From: an uncultured Bacteroidales bacterium
GTDB lineage: Bacteria; Bacteroidota; Bacteroidia; Bacteroidales; Paludibacteraceae
DNA length: 64,000 bases
Reading direction: 5' to 3'
Assembly: GCA_903901975.1 (NCBI GenBank)
Contig: CAIUTB010000153.1
Location: 33,876 to 97,875 of the forward strand
Made by a program: the position numbers and the translations under genes. Below, one piece after another: positions 47,787-56,803 of this stretch. Below the pieces are notes generated by a model, which was given only the letters and a program-made list of their open reading frames with translations, ran no database searches and had not been told where the DNA came from. How positions within the stretch are numbered: position 1 is the first letter of the stretch; the number at the start of each line of letters is the position of its first letter.

Positions 47787-50700
47787 ATGAAATCAATTAT
47801 TCTAACACTCTATGTTGTGTTAATGTCTTTAAGCTTAAATGCTCAGACTCTAAACCAGCGTTTTTTTCTTGATTTTGGTCCAAACGATGTAACCAACGGA
47901 AATATTACAGTCAGTCCGGATGCAAATGGAAATTATTGGACAAATGTGACTGGTTACGCATTGAATAGCACTGCAACATTAGTTAATACAGCAAATGCCA
48001 GCACAAGCTATGTTTTAACTACTACGGTTGCCTGTTCAAAAAACGGAATTCTTAATGGCGCCTTATTAACCCCTGACCCCACTCTTTTAGGCGAAATGGC
48101 AATCAATACAGCTACGCAGGACTATTTCTTCAATGGTGTGGCAGCTTCATTCAAATTATCAGGATTGAATCCATCGAAAGGATATAAATTTTATGCGTTT
48201 GGAAGCAGGAGTTCTGCAACCGAAGTAAGAACAACACAATATGTTTTTACCGGAATTAACTCATTTACAGGCACCAATCAAACTTCCTGTCCGGGTTTAG
48301 GTGGTGCAACAATGAATCAGAATACACAAACATTTCTGACTTCAACCATCATTAGTCCTACCGCAGCTGGTATTATTACAATCGATGTTTCAAAAACTGC
48401 AGGTACATACTGGCATTTGAATATGATGAAAATAGAAGAGTATAACTCTGCTCCTCTTGTAAGTATTACCGTAACTGCTAAAGGTGTTTCTGCAGCAGAA
48501 GGAACCTATCAGATGACTGCAACAGTTTCGCCTATTAATGCAATGAAAGAAGTAAGCTGGAGTGTAGATAATACCGATATTGCCACTATTGATGGAACAG
48601 GTTTCCTCAAAGCAAAAAAAGACGGAACAATAACTGTAACTGCAACCACTAAAGATCCTACTTCAACTTTAAGTGCTAGTTTGCAACTATCGGTTATCGG
48701 TGCAAAAATTTCTGCCATTCAGAGTTTGTTTCTTGATTTCGGAACATCTGCAGCTTTAACTACCAGTCCGGATGCAAATGGTAATTATTGGAATAATATT
48801 ACAGACCCTACAGCAACAGCTGCAGCAGTTCCTTTGGTAAATAGTATAAACACATCGACTGGTTATAGTCAAAAAATGAATTCTGCCTTAAGTGCCTATG
48901 ATGTGAGTGCAGGCGGGTTGGCAGCTCCTGATCCTTTACTTTTAGGCGAATTTGCAGTTGCAACAGCTACACAGGATTATTTTGGGAATAGTTCAACCGG
49001 AAGTATGAAATTCACTGCTTTAAATCCAAATTCTGTTTATAAATTTAAGATTTTTGGAAGCAGGAATACTACTGAAACAAGAATTGCACAATACGATTTA
49101 GCAGGTTTAAATACTTCATCAGGCACACTACAAACAGGTGGAGTTAATCTAGGGGGACCCGGTTACAATGGAAATAACAGTACTCTATTTTCATCTGGGT
49201 TTGTAGTACCAAGCGCATCGAATGAAATTTTACTAACCCTCACTAAATTGCTCGGAAGTAATAATAATATAAATGCGCTTAAAATTGAAGAATATAACCA
49301 TACGCCAATTACAAGCATAACAGTTACAAGTCAAACAGTAAGCGGAACTACTGGAGCTTATCAAATGACAGCAACAGTTGCTCCTTCAACTGCAATATTT
49401 CAGGATGTTACATGGAGTGTGGATAATCCGGCTATTGCTACTATCGATAATACGGGATTACTTATAGCAAAAACCAGCGGAAACGTTACAATTACTGCCA
49501 CCACTAAAGATCCGTCTTCGACTATAAGTGGTACTTTACAAATGAATGTCTCCATCGAAAACGTAACAAGTATTACGGTAACCAGTGCACTTGTAAATAA
49601 TAGCAGTAACACCCTACAGATGACTGCCATTGTTTCACCTTCAACTGCCACTTTCAAAGGAGTAAAATGGAGCATAGATAATCCAACATTAGCTTCCATT
49701 GATTCTACCGGTTTTATTATTGTAAAGGCGAATGGAACACTAACAGTAACTGCTACTACCACACAGCCAAACTCTGCTATTAGTGGTACTTGTCAGATTG
49801 TGACTGTAGTTGACGATGCATTGCTTAATAAGTTGAAAATATCAGTTATGGGTTCATCTGTTCCTTCGGGTGCCGGAGCTACAACTGTTGCGCAGGGCTA
49901 TGTGGGATTGTATACAAAATTATTACAAGACAGATATGCCAACTCAACAGGATTAAACTGGAATGTAGCTAATATCTCTGTTGGTGGTGACAATACGATA
50001 AAAGTTATGGCTCGGTGGAATACCGACTTAATTCCTCAATACAGTAAATATGTAATGTACGCCTTGTCGTTAGGCAATGAAGGTATTCTTGGAGGTGGTC
50101 AGCCGATATTCAACCAGTTTAAAACAAATATGCTATTATTGATAGATAATGCCAGAAAAAAAGGCATGTTCCCTGTTGTAACAAATTGCTATACCCGTGC
50201 TGATTTTACGGCAGTTGAATATGAGTTTATCAAACAAATGAATCTGCTGATTCACGAATGGGATGTGCCAAGTGTTAACATGCTAGGTGCCATTGATGAT
50301 GGTACAGGAAAATGGCCGGTTGGTTATCAGTACGATACAGCCCACCCGAATGATGCCGGACACATTGAACTTTCAATGTCTGTTGTTCCATCCTTGTTCG
50401 ATGCATTAAAAGCAGGAAAAGCTTTACCGGTTAAAGCAACAGGAACTTATTTGACATTGGGAAAATCCTTATCCAGTCAAAATCAGATTGTGGTAACACC
50501 AGAAAATACAATACATCCTTTTACTATTTCATTTGATGTAAAAACTACCGATACAGGCACAATCGCCTCGTTTAAACAAGGTGTTTCAGTTGGTACGGTA
50601 AGTATTAATGCATCCGGCATGTTGTGTTATCAATCACCAAATGGTGGCTCACTTACAGGCTTAGTGGCTGTTAACAACGGCCAATGGCATAAAATTACAT

Positions 50701-51278
50701 TAACTCACTTCTACGCTCGCGGAGAAACTGTTTTATATGCTGATAATATCGCCATTGGAAGTGTTAGTGAAAAACTGGAAGCTCTATCATTTTATTTAAG
50801 CGATAAAGATGCCCCAAGTTCAATTAATTTCCGCGAATTATTTTTCTATCGCGCTGGTATGAATGCGTATGAAGTCGCAGCTTTGAATAGTGGACGAATG
50901 CTTAAATCTAGTTTGGAAATTTACGCACCACTTGATGGACAAAAAATACTATCGAATGATATTTTAATGAATCTGGCACAAAGTACAAATACGATAAAGC
51001 TCATTGAAATCCCTACAAAAATTACTGACGTTTCGTATCTGAATGCTGTTTCAGCTTCCCCTAATCCTGTTGCTGACAAATTGTTTATTAATGGAATTAG
51101 TTCTGCCAAAAACATTTCGGGTACAATTTATGGTGTTGATGGAAGAGTAGTGCTTTCAAATATCATATTGAATAATAATCTATTAAATGTCTCTACACTT
51201 CAGGCTGGTTCGTATATATTATCCATGAAAAACAATGATTCTAATGAGCACTTCAGATTGAACTTTATTAAAAAATAG
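47787..51278 (+). CDS. T9SS-secreted FDFG/Big2 protein with SGNH esterase and LamG-like domains
   Basis: 1163 residues: signal peptide (1-19), FDFG module 1 (about 20-219), Big2 Ig-like repeat (223-307), FDFG module 2 (309-503), two more Big2 repeats (about 505-675), an SGNH hydrolase domain (about 680-880), a concanavalin/LamG-like domain (about 885-1065; FTISFDVKTTDTGTIASFKQG) and a T9SS type A domain (about 1085-1163; NAVSASPNPVADKLFING). SGNH residues: Ser in ISVMGSSVPSG near 688 (GSS instead of GDS), Asn in SLGNEG near 760, Asp/His in DTAHPNDAGH near 850. Probably a polysaccharide acetylesterase. Confidence 0.85.
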   Translation: MKSIILTLYVVLMSLSLNAQTLNQRFFLDFGPNDVTNGNITVSPDANGNYWTNVTGYALNSTATLVNTANASTSYVLTTTVACSKNGILNGALLTPDPTLLGEMAINTATQDYFFNGVAASFKLSGLNPSKGYKFYAFGSRSSATEVRTTQYVFTGINSFTGTNQTSCPGLGGATMNQNTQTFLTSTIISPTAAGIITIDVSKTAGTYWHLNMMKIEEYNSAPLVSITVTAKGVSAAEGTYQMTATVSPINAMKEVSWSVDNTDIATIDGTGFLKAKKDGTITVTATTKDPTSTLSASLQLSVIGAKISAIQSLFLDFGTSAALTTSPDANGNYWNNITDPTATAAAVPLVNSINTSTGYSQKMNSALSAYDVSAGGLAAPDPLLLGEFAVATATQDYFGNSSTGSMKFTALNPNSVYKFKIFGSRNTTETRIAQYDLAGLNTSSGTLQTGGVNLGGPGYNGNNSTLFSSGFVVPSASNEILLTLTKLLGSNNNINALKIEEYNHTPITSITVTSQTVSGTTGAYQMTATVAPSTAIFQDVTWSVDNPAIATIDNTGLLIAKTSGNVTITATTKDPSSTISGTLQMNVSIENVTSITVTSALVNNSSNTLQMTAIVSPSTATFKGVKWSIDNPTLASIDSTGFIIVKANGTLTVTATTTQPNSAISGTCQIVTVVDDALLNKLKISVMGSSVPSGAGATTVAQGYVGLYTKLLQDRYANSTGLNWNVANISVGGDNTIKVMARWNTDLIPQYSKYVMYALSLGNEGILGGGQPIFNQFKTNMLLLIDNARKKGMFPVVTNCYTRADFTAVEYEFIKQMNLLIHEWDVPSVNMLGAIDDGTGKWPVGYQYDTAHPNDAGHIELSMSVVPSLFDALKAGKALPVKATGTYLTLGKSLSSQNQIVVTPENTIHPFTISFDVKTTDTGTIASFKQGVSVGTVSINASGMLCYQSPNGGSLTGLVAVNNGQWHKITLTHFYARGETVLYADNIAIGSVSEKLEALSFYLSDKDAPSSINFRELFFYRAGMNAYEVAALNSGRMLKSSLEIYAPLDGQKILSNDILMNLAQSTNTIKLIEIPTKITDVSYLNAVSASPNPVADKLFINGISSAKNISGTIYGVDGRVVLSNIILNNNLLNVSTLQAGSYILSMKNNDSNEHFRLNFIKK

Positions 51279-51280
51279 CG

Positions 51281-53869
51281 ATGTTACAACCCAAATGTTC
51301 CTTTTATCAATTCATTTTGATCGTGATGCTTCAGCTTGTGTTTTCATCATTGCTGGCAAATCCATACTCGTTGGAAATAAACAACGGTTGGAAGTTTAAA
51401 CAATCCGACTCAACGAACTGGTATAAGGCACAGGTGCCCGGATGTGTTCATACCGATTTGTTGAACAACAAACTGATTGAAGATCCATATTACAGAACCA
51501 ATGAACGCAAATTGCAGTGGATTGATAAGGTAGAATGGGAGTACGAAACAAACTTTAATCTGTCCGCTGAGTTTATTACAAAAGATAAGATAGAACTTGA
51601 TTTTAAAGGACTGGATACATATGCAGAAGTGTACCTAAACGGGATAAAGATACTTTCAGCGGACAATATGTTTCGTGAATGGTTAGTCGATGTAAAATCG
51701 GTAGCCAAGCCCGGTGAAAACTTCTTGCAAGTCAGATTTCAATCACCAATCAAAAAAGGACTTGAACTGCAGAAATCTTTTGGAATATTCCTTCCTGCAG
51801 TCAACGATCAGGCCGAAAATGGGGGCTTATCAAAAGATCAATTAGTCTGCCCTTTTATTCGTAAAGCTCCCTATCATTTTGGTTGGGATTGGGGACCACG
51901 ATTTGTAACTTCTGGCATATGGAAACCCGTTTTAATTCGGGCGTGGAATGACCTGAAGATAGAGGATTTTTATGTGAAACAACAATCATTGACTGATAAT
52001 TTAGCCGTTTTGAATGCTCAGGTTCAGGTTCAATCTACAAAAAACCAACGTGCAATCGTCGAGATTTCAACGGGTGCAAAATCGAAAATAACGAAATCGG
52101 TTGAGTTAAATATTGGGACTAATCTGGTTGAAATTCCATTTGAAATCAAAAACCCAAAACGTTGGTGGACTAATGGATTGGGCAAGCAGAATTTATATAC
52201 GATTACTGCCTGGGTTAAATCAGGTAATTCATTTGATTCTAAAAGTCGGGAAATTGGACTTCGTACTTTACAGCTGATACAAAAACCGGATAGTGCCGGA
52301 CATACTTTTTACTTCGAGCTGAATGGAATTCCTGTTTTTGCAAAAGGTGAGAATCACATTCCCAACGACATGTTTTTAAATCGTGTCACAAAGGATGTTT
52401 ATGATTGGGAGATAAATACCGCTGTCAAATCAAATCTGAACATGTTGCGCGTTTGGGGTGGTGGAATTTACGAAGACGATTATTTCTATCAACTTTGCGA
52501 CCGCAATGGGATACTGGTATGGCAGGATTTTATGTTTGCCTGTTCGATGTATCCCGGTAATGATACTTTTCTGAGTTCAGTAACAAAAGAAGCAGACTAT
52601 CAGGTTAAGCGACTTCGAAATCATCCGTCAATTGCTCTTTGGTGTGGAAATAATGAAATTGATGTTGCCTGGCAAAATGACAATAAAACCGGAGGTTGGG
52701 GCTGGAAAAATGCTTACAGTGATCAAAAAAGAGAACAAGTTTGGAAAGCGTATGATACTATTTTCAATCATATTTTGGCCAATGCAGTAAAAGTTTTATC
52801 GCCAAATATTGCCTATTGGCAATCATCTCCTTCAAGTATTGTCCCGAAAAAGTATGCTACAAATTCAAATCCGGATGGTGATAGTCATTATTGGGGTGTT
52901 TGGCATGCGCGTGAACCCTTTGAAAACTATTCAAAAAATATCGGGCGATTTATGAGCGAATATGGATTCCAGTCTTTCCCTGAATTTGAGTCAATAAAAA
53001 AGTTCGCATTACCGGAAGACTATAACATTGAATCGGATGTAATGCGCCATCATCAACGGAGTGCTATCGGAAACATGGCTATCAAAGACTATATGAAAAT
53101 GTATTATCATGTTCCGGATAATTTTGAGAAATTCCTTTATGTAGGTCAGGTTTTACAGGCTTATGGAATTCAGTCCGCCATCGAAGCACATCGTCGGGCA
53201 ATGCCGTATAATATGGGATCGTTGGTGTGGCAAATCAACGACTGCTGGCCGGTGGCTTCATGGTCAAGCTGCGATTATTTCCACCGTTGGAAAGCCCTGC
53301 AATATGAAATTAAACGTTCCTTCGAACCGATTATCATTTCCGTCTATTCAAAAGCCGAAAATACAAGCGTCACAGTTGTATCGGATAAGTTATACAATGT
53401 TTCGGCACAATTGGAAATGAAAGTTTGTGATTTTAAAGGCAAAGTTTTACAATCCAAAATTATTCCTGTAAAAATCAAAGCCAATGGTGTTACTGATGTT
53501 TTATCGCAATCTACTTCTAAATTTACTGACAATCTTAATGGAGTATATATGTCATGTACGTTAAAATCCCCTGAAAAGATACTAGCTCAGAAAACCTATT
53601 ATTTTACACAACCAAAAAATCTTCAATTACCAAAACCAACCATTACTTCGACTGTTTTAAAGAAAGGAGATGTCTGGGAAATTACCTTGAAATCTGATGT
53701 GTTGGCAAAAGATATTTTCATGAATTTTACAGGAATTGACGGATTCTTTAGCGATAATTATTTTGATTTACTTCCATCCGGGGAATTTAGGGTTACATTT
53801 ACGCCGAAGGATAAATCATTATTGCCTGCAAAGCTTGAATTGATATCGTTAATAGACAGTCTTAATTAA
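51281..53869 (+). CDS. GH2 beta-mannosidase
   Basis: 862 residues; signal peptide (about 1-27). Exo-beta-mannosidase that removes mannose from the non-reducing end of manno-oligosaccharides. Family order: sugar-binding jelly roll (NNGWKFKQSDSTNWYKAQVPGCVHTDLL, the mannosidase-specific opening), Ig-like domain, then the barrel with MLRVWGGGIYEDDYFY, acid/base Glu459 in WCGNNEID and nucleophile Glu560 in FMSEYGFQSFPE; WQINDCWPVASWSS and two C-terminal beta domains follow. No lipobox, likely periplasmic. It starts 2 bases after the upstream stop and ends the locus. Confidence 0.95.
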   Translation: MLQPKCSFYQFILIVMLQLVFSSLLANPYSLEINNGWKFKQSDSTNWYKAQVPGCVHTDLLNNKLIEDPYYRTNERKLQWIDKVEWEYETNFNLSAEFITKDKIELDFKGLDTYAEVYLNGIKILSADNMFREWLVDVKSVAKPGENFLQVRFQSPIKKGLELQKSFGIFLPAVNDQAENGGLSKDQLVCPFIRKAPYHFGWDWGPRFVTSGIWKPVLIRAWNDLKIEDFYVKQQSLTDNLAVLNAQVQVQSTKNQRAIVEISTGAKSKITKSVELNIGTNLVEIPFEIKNPKRWWTNGLGKQNLYTITAWVKSGNSFDSKSREIGLRTLQLIQKPDSAGHTFYFELNGIPVFAKGENHIPNDMFLNRVTKDVYDWEINTAVKSNLNMLRVWGGGIYEDDYFYQLCDRNGILVWQDFMFACSMYPGNDTFLSSVTKEADYQVKRLRNHPSIALWCGNNEIDVAWQNDNKTGGWGWKNAYSDQKREQVWKAYDTIFNHILANAVKVLSPNIAYWQSSPSSIVPKKYATNSNPDGDSHYWGVWHAREPFENYSKNIGRFMSEYGFQSFPEFESIKKFALPEDYNIESDVMRHHQRSAIGNMAIKDYMKMYYHVPDNFEKFLYVGQVLQAYGIQSAIEAHRRAMPYNMGSLVWQINDCWPVASWSSCDYFHRWKALQYEIKRSFEPIIISVYSKAENTSVTVVSDKLYNVSAQLEMKVCDFKGKVLQSKIIPVKIKANGVTDVLSQSTSKFTDNLNGVYMSCTLKSPEKILAQKTYYFTQPKNLQLPKPTITSTVLKKGDVWEITLKSDVLAKDIFMNFTGIDGFFSDNYFDLLPSGEFRVTFTPKDKSLLPAKLELISLIDSLN

Positions 53870-54025
53870 AACATTAGAGTATTAATAAAAGTAGGGAAAA
53901 AAAGAAATAATTAATAATTCTAATTGAAGTATATCTCTTTTATTTCCAGGGTTGTATGTTTTTTGTCTGAGCGGTATTTTATTATTGACAATTACAGATT
54001 TGTGTCTTAATGTTTGTGGACGTTC

Positions 54026-55918
54026 TCATATCTCACTCAACTCCAGCCAACGCATGGTTTTTTCGTCAATCAATTCATCCAGTTCAGAATGCCGTTGCGA
54101 AGCTTTTATAATATCGTCGCTGCTTAGCGTACCCGAAGCTAATTGATTTTCAATATCAGCTTTTTCAGTCTCCAGTTGAGGTATTTCTTTCTCCAGCGCT
54201 TCAAATTCCTGCTTTTCTTTAAAACTCAGTTTTCGTTTTTCTGCGGACTTCTGACTGCCAACTGCCGACTGCCGGCTATTAACTGCCGACTTATCTTTTG
54301 ACTCTTGTTTCTTCTTCTCATCCCTTTCCTGTTCCTCCATCAACTCGTTCCATTCACGGTAATCGGTGTAATTTCCCGGAAAATCTTTCAGTTCGGCATC
54401 CCCCTTAAAAACCATCAGGTGATCCACCACTTTATCCATAAAATAGCGGTCGTGGCTTACCACAATCACACAGCCTTTAAATGATTGCAGGTATTCTTCC
54501 AGAATGTTCAGCGTCACAATGTCAAGGTCGTTGGTTGGTTCATCGAGCACCAGGAAGTTCGGATTGCGCATCAGCACCGTGCAGAGATGCAAACGACGTT
54601 TCTCACCACCACTCAGTTTGTACACATAATTGTACTGCGTTTCGGGGGTAAACAGAAAATGTTGCAGAAATTGTGAAGCCGACATTTTCTTTCCGTTGCC
54701 CAGATTCACTTCTTCGGCTATATCCTGGACTACATCAATCACCTTCATTTGCTCGTCGAATGCCAGTCCATCCTGACTGTAATAGCCAAAAACCACCGTT
54801 TCGCCAATGTCGAATGAACCGCTGTCGGGTTTCACTTCGCCTAGCAGCATTTTCAGGAAAGTGGATTTTCCGGTTCCGTTTTTGCCCACAATGCCCATTT
54901 TTTCGTAGCGGGCAAAATTGTAATAAAAATTATCGAGAATTTTCAGGTCGCCGTACGCTTTGCAAATGTATTTGGCTTCAAAAATCTTCGAACCGAGGTA
55001 ACTGGCTTTCACATCGAGTTGTACTTTGTCGTTGTTTCGGCGTTGTTTGGCACGTTCTTCAATTTCGTAAAAGCTTTCCTGCCGTGATTTGGCCTTGTGA
55101 GCACGTGCTTGTGGCTGACGGCGCATCCATTCCAGTTCTTTTTTATAAAGATTTACTGTTCGTTCACTTTCAGAGTTCCAGTTTTCGATGCGTTCCTGTC
55201 TTTTTTCAAGATAATATGAATAGTTACCTGAATATTGAAACAAGCCCTGATGATCTATTTCCATGATATTGGTGCAAACCCGGTCGAGGAAATAACGGTC
55301 GTGCGTCACCATCAGCAAGGCCATGCTGGAGCGTTTCAGAAAATCCTCGAGCCATTCCACCATTTCGAGGTCGAGGTGATTGGTAGGCTCATCCAGTATC
55401 AATAAGTCCGGCTCAGAAATCAGCACATTAGCCAGTGCCACTCGCTTGAGTTGTCCGCCTGAAAGTTCGCCAATCAACTGCTCAAAGTTGGTGATTTTCA
55501 GTTTACCCAAAATCTGTTTGATACGTGTTTCGTAATCCCAGGCTTTGTGGAGGTCCATTTGCGATAGGATTTCATCCAGGCCGGCATGATTCTCCGTCAA
55601 CATACAATGTTCGTAAGCTGCAATGGTTCGCACGGCTTCATTATCGGAGCGCAGACAGGCATCAATTACCGATAATTCTTTCGGAAAATCGGGGTTTTGA
55701 TCGAGGTAGCCAATTCGCAAATCGCGACGAAACGAAATGGTTCCGCTTTGATAATCCTCGTTTCCGGCAAGGATATTGAGTAAAGTGGTTTTTCCTGTAC
55801 CATTTTTGGCAATCAATGCCACCCGTTGATTATCGGCAATACCGAAAGATATATTTTCGAAAAGTAGATTATCGCCAAACGATTTGGTGAGATTTTCTAC
55901 CTGTAAATAACTGACCAT
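54026..55918 (-). CDS. ABC-F family ATPase (Uup-like) with C-terminal coiled coil
   Basis: 630 residues, two ATPase cassettes and no membrane segment: Walker A AKNGTGKTT and GKNGTGKST, signatures LSGGQLKRVALA and LSGGEKRRLHL, Walker B LLILDEPTNHLD and FLVLDEPTNDLD. The linker arm and a C-terminal coiled coil (about 565-630) mark ABC-F/Uup proteins, which act on ribosomes or DNA. The start at 55918 (MVSYLQVENLTKSFG) was chosen because the -7 box at 55938-55945 lies upstream of it and inside the longer frame from 56011. Before the coiled coil, SAVNSRQSAVGSQKSAEK is encoded by a GACTGCCAACTGCC-type DNA repeat. Confidence 0.92.
   Translation of the reverse strand: MVSYLQVENLTKSFGDNLLFENISFGIADNQRVALIAKNGTGKTTLLNILAGNEDYQSGTISFRRDLRIGYLDQNPDFPKELSVIDACLRSDNEAVRTIAAYEHCMLTENHAGLDEILSQMDLHKAWDYETRIKQILGKLKITNFEQLIGELSGGQLKRVALANVLISEPDLLILDEPTNHLDLEMVEWLEDFLKRSSMALLMVTHDRYFLDRVCTNIMEIDHQGLFQYSGNYSYYLEKRQERIENWNSESERTVNLYKKELEWMRRQPQARAHKAKSRQESFYEIEERAKQRRNNDKVQLDVKASYLGSKIFEAKYICKAYGDLKILDNFYYNFARYEKMGIVGKNGTGKSTFLKMLLGEVKPDSGSFDIGETVVFGYYSQDGLAFDEQMKVIDVVQDIAEEVNLGNGKKMSASQFLQHFLFTPETQYNYVYKLSGGEKRRLHLCTVLMRNPNFLVLDEPTNDLDIVTLNILEEYLQSFKGCVIVVSHDRYFMDKVVDHLMVFKGDAELKDFPGNYTDYREWNELMEEQERDEKKKQESKDKSAVNSRQSAVGSQKSAEKRKLSFKEKQEFEALEKEIPQLETEKADIENQLASGTLSSDDIIKASQRHSELDELIDEKTMRWLELSEI
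54247..54295. repeat. In-frame degenerate ACTGCC repeat inside the ABC-F gene
   Basis: Four to five degenerate units of a GACTGCCAACTGCCGACTGCC type lie within the coding region, encoding a Ser/Gln/Ala-rich hydrophilic linker. Such words normally occur between genes in Bacteroidota. Confidence 0.6.
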
Positions 55919-55937
55919 AATACTGTAAAATTTCATG

Positions 55938-55977
55938 CAAAGATACGGCTTTTTATCTAAAGGTTTTTCTATCTTTG
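55938..55977. promoter_or_regulatory. Divergent promoter pair for ABC-F and rubrerythrin
   Basis: TATCTTTG on the minus strand (55938-55945) and an identical TATCTTTG on the plus strand (55970-55977), 24 bases apart and pointing outward. The plus-strand box precedes the rubrerythrin ATG by 52 bases. Confidence 0.65.
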
Positions 55978-56029
55978 CTATTCCCAATTCATATGTGAAA
56001 TTAGCATTCATCTTTAAAAAATTCAGATC

Positions 56030-56605
56030 ATGAAAAGCATTAAAGGAACAGAAACAGAAAAAAACCTGTTGAAATCATTTGCCGGTGAAAGTCAGGCACG
56101 TAACCGTTACACCATGTTTGCAAAAGTGGCAAAAGCAGAGGGTTTTGAGCAAATTTCCGCTATTTTTATGGAAACAGCTGAACAGGAAAAATACCACGCT
56201 AAAAAGTTTTTTAGTTACCTCGAGGGTGGCGATGTAGAAATTACTGCAAGCTATCCTGCCGGTAAAGTTGGAACTACTCAGGAAAATCTGACGGCTTCAG
56301 CCAATGGTGAAAACGAAGAATGGGAAAGTATTTATCCACACTTTGCCGATGTGGCTGAAGCGGAAGGTTTTGCCAATATTGCAGCTACTTTCCGTAAAAT
56401 TGCTGCCGTAGAAGCACAACATGAAAAACGCTATCGCCGCTTGTTGAAACGGGTTGAAGCTAACACTGTTTTCTCCCGTGAAGAAGAAACCACCTGGCAA
56501 TGTCGTGAGTGTGGTCATGTTCATGTCGGTAAAGAAGCCCCGAAAGCCTGCCCAACATGCGCTCATCCACAAGCGTATTTTGAAGAAGAAAAACAGAATT
56601 ATTAA
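56030..56605 (+). CDS. rbr: Rubrerythrin
   Basis: 191-residue cytoplasmic non-haem iron peroxidase that removes hydrogen peroxide in anaerobes. Ferritin-like di-iron domain with FAGESQARNRYTMFA, METAEQEKYHAKKFF, EAEGFANIAATFRKIA and AAVEAQHEKRY supplying the carboxylate and histidine ligands. The C-terminal rubredoxin-like domain has CRECGHVHVG and CPTCAHPQAYF, the four cysteines for one iron. Standard length. Single gene with its own promoter. Confidence 0.97.
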   Translation: MKSIKGTETEKNLLKSFAGESQARNRYTMFAKVAKAEGFEQISAIFMETAEQEKYHAKKFFSYLEGGDVEITASYPAGKVGTTQENLTASANGENEEWESIYPHFADVAEAEGFANIAATFRKIAAVEAQHEKRYRRLLKRVEANTVFSREEETTWQCRECGHVHVGKEAPKACPTCAHPQAYFEEEKQNY

Positions 56606-56702
56606 TATTCAACGCTAAATTCTTATTGTTGAAAAATTGGTCTCTTTGATTTTGTATAAAAAAGACCACTATGTTTTGAATATCTACTGTTAGAATCATT
56701 CA

Positions 56703-56741
56703 GGAGGTTGTTTTTAGTTCTTGAAACTCAAAACAATCTCC
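56703..56741. terminator. Hairpin between rubrerythrin and ftcD
   Basis: Arms GGAGGTTGTTTT (56703-56714) and AAAACAATCTCC (56730-56741), 12 pairs with one G-U, 15-base loop. It lies between convergent genes. Confidence 0.65.
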
Positions 56742-56803
56742 CTTATTATAGAAAAAGTAGTAATTGTTTCAATGACTGCTAACGAAAATCTCCAAAATCA
56801 ATA

